From: an uncultured beta proteobacterium
GTDB lineage: Bacteria; Pseudomonadota; Gammaproteobacteria; Burkholderiales; Rhodocyclaceae
NCBI GenBank assembly: GCA_903930395.1
Contig: CAIYYE010000021.1
Span: 1 to 5,947 of the forward strand
Length of the DNA: 5,947 nucleotides
Direction of reading: 5' to 3'
Shown here: piece by piece, positions 1 through 5,947 of the stretch
Layout: the number at the start of each line of letters is the position of its first letter
Position numbering within the stretch: position 1 is the first letter of the stretch
Made by a program: the position numbers and the translations under genes
The notes under the pieces: generated by a model
The model's database searches: none
The model's input: only the letters and a program-made list of their open reading frames with translations
Told to the model about the DNA's origin: nothing

Positions 1-650
1 ACACCGACCGCGTGCGGGCCCGCGAGGATTTGGGTGCCGGCCCTGTCCAGTCCTGGCTGGCTGAAACGGCGCAAAGGCACGGCATCTGGCTATTTGCCGG
101 CTCGATTCCGCTGACCGCCAGCAGCCCGGACAAGATGCGCAATGCCAGCCTGGTCTTCAATCCGGCCGGCGAATGTGTCAAACGTTACGACAAGATTCAC
201 CTCTTCGGCTTCAAGAAGGGCGACGAAGCCTATGACGAGGCTGCTTTCATCGAGCCGGGTGACCAGGTCGTCGCGGTCGATACACCTTTTGGGTCGGTCG
301 CCCTCTCGATCTGCTACGACCTGCGTTTTCCCGAACTCTACCGGGCGCTGGCACCGGTCGACCTGATCCTCGTCCCGGCCGCCTTCACCGAAACCACCGG
401 CAAGTCGCACTGGGAAATCCTGCTCCGCGCCAGGGCCATCGAGAACCAGTGCTATCTTCTCGCTGTCGGACAAGGCGGGCGCCATGAAAACGGCCGGATG
501 ACGCACGGCAACAGCATGATCATCGATCCCTGGGGCGAAATTCTCGACCGCAAGCAGAAGGGGCCGGGCGTCGTCATTGCCGACCTCGATCACCAGCGTA
601 TCGCCGATATTCGCGAGAGCCTGCCGGCGCTCGCTCACCGCAAACTTTAA
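1..650 (+). CDS. Carbon-nitrogen hydrolase (nitrilase superfamily, Nit1-like amidase), 3' part
   Basis: This cytoplasmic amidase of the nitrilase superfamily is open at the left edge; the first whole codon is at 3, and 215 codons plus a TAA stop are visible. Numbering from the GTG at 12, the catalytic Lys is K61 in YDKIHLF and the nucleophile is C101 in [12 protein letters not shown]. The conserved [14 protein letters not shown] block (134-147) and the [11 protein letters not shown] block (165-175) follow, and the C-terminus has the family-typical HRK ending. The family is usually about 270 residues, so roughly 55 N-terminal residues, including the catalytic Glu, lie outside. The GTG at 12 is internal and not the start, because the frame is open upstream of it. 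The FTETTG-HWE and QCY features resemble Nit1 (deaminated glutathione amidase) more than Nit2 omega-amidase. The exact substrate is inferred and not certain. tldD follows after 8 bp, so the two are probably one operon. Confidence 0.93.
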   Translation, partial: TDRVRAREDLGAGPVQSWLAETAQRHGIWLFAGSIPLTASSPDKMRNASLVFNPAGECVKRYDKIHLFGFKKGDEAYDEAAFIEPGDQVVAVDTPFGSVALSICYDLRFPELYRALAPVDLILVPAAFTETTGKSHWEILLRARAIENQCYLLAVGQGGRHENGRMTHGNSMIIDPWGEILDRKQKGPGVVIADLDHQRIADIRESLPALAHRKL

Positions 651-658
651 GGATTTTC

Positions 659-2104
659 ATGATGCAAAACAGCGCGCTGGCCCAGGCCGAATCCCTGCTG
701 CTGGCCCCCTTCTCGCTCAGCGAGGGCGACCTGTCGCGGACCTTTGGCCAGATCCTCACGCATCAGGTCGATTACGCCGATCTCTATTTCCAGTATTCGC
801 GTTCCGAGGCTTGGAGTCTCGATGAGGGCATCGTCAAGTCGGGCAGCTTCAGCATCGACCAGGGCGTCGGTGTGCGTGCCCTGTCCGGCGAGAAGACAGC
901 GTTTGCCTATTCTGACGACATCAGTTCGCAGGCGCTCGGTGATGCCGCCAATGCCGTGCGGGCGATCGCCTCGGCCGGTCAGAACTCCCGGTTTGGCCAG
1001 TTTGTCCGGTCCACCGCCGCCCACTCGCTTTACGTGCCGCACGACCCCATCGCCTCCCTGCCGGCCGATGCCAAGGTCAAGTTGCTCGAGCGCCTCGAAG
1101 GCTTTGCCCGGGCGCTCGATCCGCGTGTCCTGCAAGTCATGGCCTCGCTCGCCGGCGAGTACGAAGTGGTCCTCGTCGCCGGCTCGGATGGCCGTCTCGC
1201 TGCCGACATCCGGCCGCTCGTGCGCTGCTCGATCTCGGTCATCATCGAAGAAAACGGCAAGCGCGAGCAGGGCTCGTCGGGTGGTGGCGGCCGTTTTGAT
1301 TTCGGCTATTTTGACGACGAAATTTTGCAGCGCTACGCCCGTGAAGCGGTGCATCAGGCAGCCGTCAATCTCCACGCCGAGCCGGCCCCGGCTGGCCAGA
1401 CGACGGTCGTTCTCGGCTCGGGCTGGCCCGGCATTCTCCTGCACGAAGCGGTCGGCCACGGGCTGGAAGGCGACTTCAACCGCAAGGGCAGTTCAGCCTT
1501 CAGCGGCCGGGTCGGCCAGCGCGTTGCGGCCGAGGGCGTCACCGTCATCGACGACGGCACCATCGCCGACCGTCGTGGTTCGCTCAATATCGACGACGAA
1601 GGCAACACCACGCAACGTACCGTGCTGATCGAGGATGGCATCCTCAAGGGCTACCTCCAGGACAGCCTGAATGCCCGTTTGATGGGCGTTGCCCCGACCG
1701 GCAACGGGCGCCGCGAATCCTTCGCCCACCTGCCCATCCCGCGCATGACCAACACCATGATGCTGGCCGGCCAGCACGATCCGGCAGAGATCATCAAGTC
1801 GGTCAAGAAGGGCATCTACGCCGCCAATTTCGGTGGCGGCCAGGTCGATATCACGAGCGGGAAGTTCGTTTTTTCGATGAGCGAGGCCTACCTTATCGAG
1901 GATGGCAAGGTAACCCGCCCGATCAAGGGGGCGACGCTGATCGGCAACGGCCCCGATGCCCTGACCCGTGTCTCGATGATCGGCAACGACCTCAAACTCG
2001 ACCCCGGCGTCGGCACTTGCGGCAAGGATGGCCAGAGCGTGCCGGTTGGCGTCGGTCAGCCGACTTTGCGGATTGATGGACTGACCGTGGGCGGAACGGC
2101 ATAA
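659..2104 (+). CDS. tldD: Metalloprotease TldD (TldD/TldE peptidase subunit)
   Basis: TldD is the catalytic subunit of the TldD/TldE (PmbA) zinc protease, a cytoplasmic heterodimer that degrades unfolded peptides and, in some bacteria, matures modified peptides such as microcin B17. The product is 481 residues, which is the length I recall for E. coli TldD. The metal-binding HExxxH motif is HEAVGH at 262-267, followed by GLEGD. The expected third metal ligand is C454 in VGTCGKDGQ near the C-terminus. The N-terminal half carries the family's substrate-binding fold (for example VDYADLYFQ at 38-45 and [15 protein letters not shown] at 63-77). The start is ATGATG at 659/662; AAGGA at 649-653 gives 5 or 8 bases of spacing, so either ATG is possible. 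The TldE partner gene is not in the window. The stop overlaps a downstream in-frame ATG of the cytochrome gene by one base (TAATG). Confidence 0.97.
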   Translation: MMQNSALAQAESLLLAPFSLSEGDLSRTFGQILTHQVDYADLYFQYSRSEAWSLDEGIVKSGSFSIDQGVGVRALSGEKTAFAYSDDISSQALGDAANAVRAIASAGQNSRFGQFVRSTAAHSLYVPHDPIASLPADAKVKLLERLEGFARALDPRVLQVMASLAGEYEVVLVAGSDGRLAADIRPLVRCSISVIIEENGKREQGSSGGGGRFDFGYFDDEILQRYAREAVHQAAVNLHAEPAPAGQTTVVLGSGWPGILLHEAVGHGLEGDFNRKGSSAFSGRVGQRVAAEGVTVIDDGTIADRRGSLNIDDEGNTTQRTVLIEDGILKGYLQDSLNARLMGVAPTGNGRRESFAHLPIPRMTNTMMLAGQHDPAEIIKSVKKGIYAANFGGGQVDITSGKFVFSMSEAYLIEDGKVTRPIKGATLIGNGPDALTRVSMIGNDLKLDPGVGTCGKDGQSVPVGVGQPTLRIDGLTVGGTA

Positions 2105-2118
2105 TGTTTCAACATGAT

Positions 2119-2123
2119 GGAGG
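2119..2123 (+). promoter_or_regulatory. Shine-Dalgarno deciding the cytochrome c start
   Basis: GGAGG, extended by a run of G to 2126, lies 10 bases before ATG 2134 and 7 bases before GTG 2131. It sits inside the reading frame that would be used from ATG 2104. No comparable purine-rich site lies just before 2104. This favours initiation at 2134 (or 2131), leaving a gap of about 29 bases after the tldD stop. Confidence 0.6.
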
Positions 2124-2133
2124 GGGTGTTGTG

Positions 2134-2766
2134 ATGCGTGCAATTGTTGTTCTGTTTGCTGGTCTGTTGTCCGCTTCGGCGTTTGCTCAATCGGTTCCGA
2201 CGCCCAGCGCCGCGCAGGATCGCCTCAAGGCACTCAGCGGGGATCCGGTTGCCTTGCGGGCGGCGGTCGATGCCGGCAAGAAGGCCACTTTCTTTTGCGC
2301 CAACTGCCACGGCGAGGACGGCATCAGCAAGACGCCTGAGGTTCCCAACCTGGCCGGTCAGAATCCGGCCTATCTGCTGGAACAGATCCGCAAATTCGGC
2401 TCCGGCGAGCGCAAGGATGCCTTCATGCAGGGCCTGATCAAGGTGCTCAAGGACGAAGAGCGGGTGCAGGTTGCCGCCTACTACGCCAACATGCCCGTTC
2501 GGCCATCGGCTGCGGATGCGGCACAGGTTGCCAAGGGCAAGGATTTGTACGCCAAGCTCTGCGTCCGCTGCCACGGTGAGCAGGCGCGCGGCAACGATGC
2601 CATCGCCCGACTGGCCGGCCAGAAACTGCCCTATCTGCAGACGACGATCACCCGTTATCGCGACAAGTCCGGCGTCCGCAATAACCAGTTGATGAGCATT
2701 GCGACGGCAAGCCTAAAGAATGAAGAAATCGTTGCCATCGCGAACTATCTGACGCAGCTGCCCTGA
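2134..2766 (+). CDS. Dihaem cytochrome c, cytochrome c4-like, periplasmic
   Basis: This is a soluble or membrane-associated periplasmic electron carrier with two class I haem c domains, probably passing electrons to a terminal oxidase. Numbered from ATG 2134 (210 residues), it begins with a signal peptide, MRAIVVLFAGLLSASAFA, cleaved before QS. Haem motif 1 is CANCH (55-59) and haem motif 2 is CVRCH (143-147). Candidate axial methionines are M98 and M187. The halves are internally repeated: PNLAGQNPAYL matches ARLAGQKLPYL, and the stretch after each Met matches too, ending AAYYANMP and AIANYLTQLP. The mature length of about 192 residues fits cytochrome c4. The frame also opens at ATG 2104, but that adds [10 protein letters not shown] ahead of the signal peptide; GGAGG at 2119-2123 supports ATG 2134 or GTG 2131. 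It is close behind tldD and probably co-transcribed. A specific physiological partner cannot be read from the sequence. Confidence 0.93.
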   Translation: MRAIVVLFAGLLSASAFAQSVPTPSAAQDRLKALSGDPVALRAAVDAGKKATFFCANCHGEDGISKTPEVPNLAGQNPAYLLEQIRKFGSGERKDAFMQGLIKVLKDEERVQVAAYYANMPVRPSAADAAQVAKGKDLYAKLCVRCHGEQARGNDAIARLAGQKLPYLQTTITRYRDKSGVRNNQLMSIATASLKNEEIVAIANYLTQLP

Positions 2767-2787
2767 GCCTCAGCTTGGTCAACCCGG

Positions 2788-2805
2788 CTACCGGGCATCC
2801 GGTAG
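2788..2805. repeat. Perfect 7-bp inverted repeat in the cytochrome c-aroG gap
   Basis: CTACCGG (2788-2794) and CCGGTAG (2799-2805) are exact reverse complements around a GCAT loop. It lies 21 bp after the cytochrome stop and 38 bp before the aroG start. No T-run follows it, so it is not a standard rho-independent terminator. It could be a weak terminator or mRNA-stabilising hairpin for the upstream operon, or a protein-binding palindrome controlling aroG. No regulator can be named from the sequence. Confidence 0.5.
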
Positions 2806-2826
2806 AATGCTGGATTATCAAGCATT
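2806..2826. repeat. Second inverted repeat abutting the first, upstream of aroG
   Basis: AATGCT (2806-2811) and AGCATT (2821-2826) are exact reverse complements separated by a 9-base loop. The repeat begins on the base after the first palindrome ends and finishes 17 bp before the aroG ATG. The 6-bp AT-rich stem is weak and could be chance. It is recorded because the two repeats together fill 39 of the 77 gap bases. Confidence 0.35.
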
Positions 2827-2843
2827 TCTGATCGAGGCTGGCC

Positions 2844-3923
2844 ATGACGCCGCAAAGCAAACCGAATACCGACGACCTGCGCATCAAGGAAATCAAGGAG
2901 CTGGTGCCGCCGGCCCACGTTTTCCGCGAATATCCGGTCTCCACGCGGGCTGCGCAGACGACCTACGCCGCCCGCCAGGCCATCCACCGTGTCCTGCATG
3001 GCGCCGACGACCGCCTGCTCGTCGTCATCGGCCCCTGCTCGATTCACGACTATGGACTGGCCATCGACTACGCCAAGAAGCTGGCCAAGGAAGCTGAAAA
3101 ATACGCTGACGACCTCATCGTCGTCATGCGCGTCTATTTCGAGAAGCCGCGCACCACGGTTGGCTGGAAGGGGCTGATCAACGATCCGCGCATGGACAAC
3201 ACCTTCCGCATCAATGAAGGCCTGCGTCTGGCCCGCCGCATCCTGCTCGAGATCAACGAACTCGATCTGCCCTGCGCGACCGAATTCCTCGACACCATCA
3301 CGCCGCAATACACAGCCGACCTCATTTCCTGGGGGGCCATCGGCGCCCGGACCACCGAGTCGCAGGTGCATCGCGAGCTGGCCTCCGGCCTCTCCTGCCC
3401 GGTCGGCTTCAAGAATGGTACCGACGGCAACATGCGCATTGCCGTCGACGCCATCCGCTCGGCCAATTCGCCGCACCATTTCCTCTCCGTCACCAAGTCC
3501 GGCCACACCGCCATCGTGTCGACCATGGGCAACGAGGACTGCCACGTCATCCTGCGCGGCGGCAAGGAGCCGAATTACGATGCGCCCAGCGTCGAAGCGG
3601 CCTGCACCGAAATCGCCAAGTCCGGCCTGGCGGCCCGGCTCATGATTGATTTCTCGCACGGCAACAGCCGCAAGCAATTCAAGCTGCAGATGGAAGTCTG
3701 TGACGATGTAGCGGCCCAATTGGCCGGTGGCGAGGACCGCATTGTCGGCGTCATGGTCGAATCCCATCTTGTTGATGGGCGCCAGGATATTTCGCCGGAC
3801 AAGCCGCTGGTTTACGGCCAGAGCGTCACCGATGCCTGTATCAACTGGGACGACAGCGTGATCGTGCTGGACCGGTTGGCCGCTGCCGTCCGGGCGCGGC
3901 GCGTGGCCGAAGCGGCACAGTAG
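2844..3923 (+). CDS. aroG: 3-deoxy-7-phosphoheptulonate (DAHP) synthase, class I, AroG-type
   Basis: This enzyme condenses phosphoenolpyruvate with erythrose 4-phosphate to DAHP, the first step of the shikimate pathway, in the cytoplasm. The product is 359 residues, against about 350 for E. coli AroG, and aligns almost throughout by eye, starting at DDLRIKEIKEL. Residues equivalent to the E. coli metal and catalytic set are C65 (GPCSIHD), K101 (FEKPRTT), H272 (DFSHGN), E306 (VESHL) and D330 (TDACI), each offset by four. The FLSVTK block at 213-218 has Ser215 as in Phe-sensitive AroG, where Tyr-sensitive enzymes tend to have Gly, so inhibition by phenylalanine is inferred. GAGG at 2834-2837 lies 6 bases before the ATG, and no other in-frame start is better placed. 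The symbol could be aroF or aroH in some annotations; the family itself is certain. Confidence 0.96.
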   Translation: MTPQSKPNTDDLRIKEIKELVPPAHVFREYPVSTRAAQTTYAARQAIHRVLHGADDRLLVVIGPCSIHDYGLAIDYAKKLAKEAEKYADDLIVVMRVYFEKPRTTVGWKGLINDPRMDNTFRINEGLRLARRILLEINELDLPCATEFLDTITPQYTADLISWGAIGARTTESQVHRELASGLSCPVGFKNGTDGNMRIAVDAIRSANSPHHFLSVTKSGHTAIVSTMGNEDCHVILRGGKEPNYDAPSVEAACTEIAKSGLAARLMIDFSHGNSRKQFKLQMEVCDDVAAQLAGGEDRIVGVMVESHLVDGRQDISPDKPLVYGQSVTDACINWDDSVIVLDRLAAAVRARRVAEAAQ

Positions 3924-3947
3924 CCGGTGCGTCATGAAGGCAAGGGT

Positions 3948-3952
3948 AAGGG
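3948..3952 (+). promoter_or_regulatory. Shine-Dalgarno for the GTG start of the histidine kinase
   Basis: AAGGG lies 6 bases before the GTG at 3959. An in-frame TAA at 3947-3949 closes the frame upstream, and the first in-frame ATG (4037) falls inside the first membrane helix. GTG 3959 is therefore the start that keeps the whole N-terminus. Confidence 0.65.
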
Positions 3953-3958
3953 CAATCG

Positions 3959-5947
3959 GTGATTAGTCCGCTGCCGACGATCAGCGTTTTGCGCCGTAGC
4001 CAGTCGGTCAAGGCGGTCGTGCTACTTTCCTTGGTGATGATTTTTTCGCTGGTCATCGGTTCGGGGTTCCTGCTCTTCGATCTGCACGAAAGGGAGTTGG
4101 ACCACGCCAAGGGCGAAGTTGCCAGTCTGAGCCGGATTCTCTCCGAGCAAACGACCCGCGCCTTCGATGGCGTTTCCATCTCCCTGCGCGCTGCGCAGGA
4201 ACGTCTTTCCGACGACATCGGGAGCCAGCTCGCCCTGGATAGCACGCCGGTTCGGCTGATGCTGCAGGCGAGGATTGCCGGCCTGCCGCAGGTCAAATCG
4301 ATGTTTTTGGTCGATCGAAACGGCATGGCGGTTAATTCGTCCCGAAAAGAATTCAAGACTGCCGTTTCTGTGGCGCAACGGGATTTCTTCCGTCATTTTA
4401 TCGACTCCGCGGACGATGAAATGTTCATTTCCCGGCCTGAGCGGGCGATGGTGGATGGCCAATGGACCTATTACATTGCCATCCGGCTTGTTGATGACGC
4501 GGATCAGTTCAAGGGGGTCCTGGTCGCGGCCATCAACATCGAGTATTTCGAGTCCCTCTACGAAAGCATAAGGCTGGATTTCGTCAGCCGTATCCAGTTG
4601 CTCAATCGGGAGGGCATCCTCATGGCGGGGCAGCATCGGGACCAGACGATGCTCGGCAAGACGCTCATTGAGCCCCGACATTTGGCTGAAATAAATTCCC
4701 GGGCCGAAGACGGTCTGGTGCTGACCGACTTTGATTCCCGCGGTGAGCGATGGTTCGTTGCCTATCACCTGGTGAACAAATATCCGCTTGTGGTCTCCCC
4801 GGCCGTCAATGAAGTCGATGCCCTGGTCCCGTGGCGCCGGGTGGCGCTGCCGATCGCCGGTGGCGTGCTCCTCGTCATTGCCTTCATCCTGCTGGCCACC
4901 GCTTTGGTGATCCTCAACCTGCTCAGGAAAGAGCATCTCGAAGCGGCGCTCAAGGAGAGCGACGCCAAGCTGCGCTACATGGTTCAATCGGTGCGGGATG
5001 CCATCCTGACGGTCGATTCGGCAGGAAAAGTCATCCTGTTCAATGTCGCGGCCGAGAGGATGTTCGCGCTCCAGGCCAGCGAGGTGCTTGGACAGCCGAT
5101 TGAAGAGGTCTTGCTGCGCAGCCAGCCGAAAGCCCTGGCGCTCAATTTCATGCGCTATCTCAATGAAGGCTGGCAGTCACCGCCGGGGCTGGCCATGCTC
5201 GGCATCATTTCACTGCTCGATGGCGAAAGGGAGTTTCCCGTGGAGCTCAGCTTGTCGACCACGGCGTTTCGCGGGGATGTCCTGATCACGGCCGTATTCC
5301 GGGATCTTTCCGAACGCCAGCGGGCCGAGCATGAGTTGATCGAAACCAACCGGCGACTGCATGCCCTCTCCGCGGCGCAGCAAAATGTGCGGGAAGAGGA
5401 GCGCTTGCGCATCTCGCGCGAGTTGCACGATGAGCTGGGGCAGTCGCTGACCGGTATCCGGATGGAAGTCTCCTGGCTGGGCAGCCGCCTCCAGGCCGCG
5501 CAGCCGGAACTCGAGAAGAAGGTCGGCTCGATCAAGAAGCTGATCGATGGCAGCATTTCAGCCGTGCGCCGGATATCGTCCGAACTCCGGCCTCTGGTGC
5601 TCGATGACCTCGGATTTTCGGCCGCCGCCAATTGGTATGTGACGCAGTTCTCCGAGCGCACCGGGATCAGCGTCAATCTGAGCCTGCCCGAGCAAGACCC
5701 GGAAAACGGCAGCACCACGGCGACGACCCTGTTTCGCATTCTGCAGGAGTCGCTGACCAATATCGCCCGGCATGCCAGGGCACAGAATGTCGATGTCCGG
5801 CTCGTGTTGTCTGACAACCACTGGCAACTCTCCATTCAGGACGACGGCGCAGGGTTTGACGAAAAAACCGGAAAATCGACAGGCATCGGGCTGATCGGCA
5901 TGAAGGAACGCGTCCAGATCCTGGGTGGCGCCTTCAATCTGATCACC
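3959..5947 (+). CDS. Membrane sensor histidine kinase (Cache-like sensor, PAS, HisKA_3, HATPase_c), 3' end cut
   Basis: This NarX/UhpB-type (HPK7) kinase runs off the right edge after 663 uninterrupted codons. The order is: membrane helix 1 at about 19-40; a periplasmic sensor at about 41-295 resembling a double Cache/PDC domain (FLVDRNGMAV at 116-125, then a second lobe with LLNREGILMAG at 214-224 and KYPLVV at 274-279); membrane helix 2 at about 297-322; and a PAS domain at about 335-450 with FPVELSLS at 426-433. A charged helix at about 450-485 leads to the HisKA_3 box, with phosphoacceptor H490 in RELHDELGQ, and then LRPLVLDDLG at 543-552. ATPase motifs are the N box (LQESLTNIARHA), IQDDGAGFD at 626-634 and GIGLIGMKER at 642-651. 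Perhaps 15-30 residues are missing. The ligand is unknown. This kinase class pairs with LuxR/NarL-type regulators, often encoded adjacent. Arg and Ile codon use is unlike its neighbours (seven AGG, five CGA, three ATA by hand count). Confidence 0.95.
   Translation, partial: MISPLPTISVLRRSQSVKAVVLLSLVMIFSLVIGSGFLLFDLHERELDHAKGEVASLSRILSEQTTRAFDGVSISLRAAQERLSDDIGSQLALDSTPVRLMLQARIAGLPQVKSMFLVDRNGMAVNSSRKEFKTAVSVAQRDFFRHFIDSADDEMFISRPERAMVDGQWTYYIAIRLVDDADQFKGVLVAAINIEYFESLYESIRLDFVSRIQLLNREGILMAGQHRDQTMLGKTLIEPRHLAEINSRAEDGLVLTDFDSRGERWFVAYHLVNKYPLVVSPAVNEVDALVPWRRVALPIAGGVLLVIAFILLATALVILNLLRKEHLEAALKESDAKLRYMVQSVRDAILTVDSAGKVILFNVAAERMFALQASEVLGQPIEEVLLRSQPKALALNFMRYLNEGWQSPPGLAMLGIISLLDGEREFPVELSLSTTAFRGDVLITAVFRDLSERQRAEHELIETNRRLHALSAAQQNVREEERLRISRELHDELGQSLTGIRMEVSWLGSRLQAAQPELEKKVGSIKKLIDGSISAVRRISSELRPLVLDDLGFSAAANWYVTQFSERTGISVNLSLPEQDPENGSTTATTLFRILQESLTNIARHARAQNVDVRLVLSDNHWQLSIQDDGAGFDEKTGKSTGIGLIGMKERVQILGGAFNLIT

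Noticed and set aside
647..1459. Antisense reading frame of 270 codons opposite tldD
   Set aside because: It lies opposite well-conserved TldD sequence, and its low-complexity Arg/Gly/Asp-rich composition is typical of shadow frames.
2803..2808. TAGAAT as a -10 box for an aroG promoter
   Set aside because: The only -35-like hexamer nearby, TTGGTC at 2775-2780, is 22 bp upstream, too far for a sigma70 promoter, and there is no extended -10 TG. A promoter here remains possible but is not supported.
2807..3097. Frame starting at ATG 2807 as an aroG leader peptide
   Set aside because: It has a Tyr and a Phe codon early on but no run of aromatic codons, and it does not stop before aroG, instead running 250 bp into it in another frame.
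2745..3935. Long antisense reading frame of 396 codons opposite aroG
   Set aside because: It is a GC-rich shadow of a gene with an intact enzyme sequence. Its translation is rich in Asp, Gly, Val and Arg with no recognisable domain, and it covers the whole sense gene.
3924..3958. Terminator between aroG and the kinase gene
   Set aside because: The 35-bp gap has no clear stem-loop and no T-run, so read-through from aroG is more likely.
3934..3966. Ten-codon frame (ATG 3934 to TAG 3964) overlapping the kinase start
   Set aside because: It has no good ribosome-binding site of its own and is short enough to arise by chance. Translational coupling to the kinase GTG cannot be excluded, but nothing else supports it.
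4022..4987. Antisense reading frame of 321 codons opposite the kinase sensor region
   Set aside because: The sense strand has a continuous 663-codon kinase frame with ordered domains. The antisense product shows no family motif.

Overview
This is a GC-rich, densely coding bacterial chromosomal segment with five genes, all on the + strand and separated by short gaps or small overlaps. The gene set is an ordinary core one: a nitrilase-superfamily amidase, TldD, a cytochrome c4-like dihaem protein and an AroG-type DAHP synthase, followed by a NarX/UhpB-type sensor kinase. Gene content, order and codon use suggest a betaproteobacterium, perhaps of the Rhodocyclales (Dechloromonas/Azonexus type). 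That assignment comes from recalled family resemblance and was not tested by a search.

Layout: (1) 1-650 is the 3' part of a carbon-nitrogen hydrolase, cut by the left edge. (2) 659-2104 is a complete tldD whose ribosome-binding site overlaps the hydrolase stop codon. (3) 2134-2766 is a secreted dihaem cytochrome c. An in-frame ATG at 2104 overlaps the tldD stop, but a stronger Shine-Dalgarno and a clean signal peptide favour 2134. (4) 2767-2843 is the only sizeable gap (77 bp) and holds two abutting inverted repeats. (5) 2844-3923 is a complete class I DAHP synthase with all expected catalytic residues. (6) 3959-5947 is a membrane histidine kinase with a GTG start, cut by the right edge after 663 codons. 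It has a periplasmic Cache-like sensor, a PAS domain, a HisKA_3 dimerisation/phosphoacceptor region and an HATPase domain.

The first three genes are probably co-transcribed: the gaps are 8 bp and about 29 bp. Their functions (amide hydrolysis, peptide processing, periplasmic electron transfer) do not form an obvious single pathway. aroG starts aromatic amino acid biosynthesis and may have its own control in the 77-bp gap. The kinase follows after 35 bp and probably signals to a LuxR/NarL-type response regulator, which would be expected just beyond the right edge. Its codon use differs visibly from that of its neighbours.

I found no RNA genes, CRISPR arrays, insertion sequences or other mobile elements, and no convincing rho-independent terminator. 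I see no strong sign of a previously undescribed system. The most open question is the ligand and output of the truncated sensor kinase.
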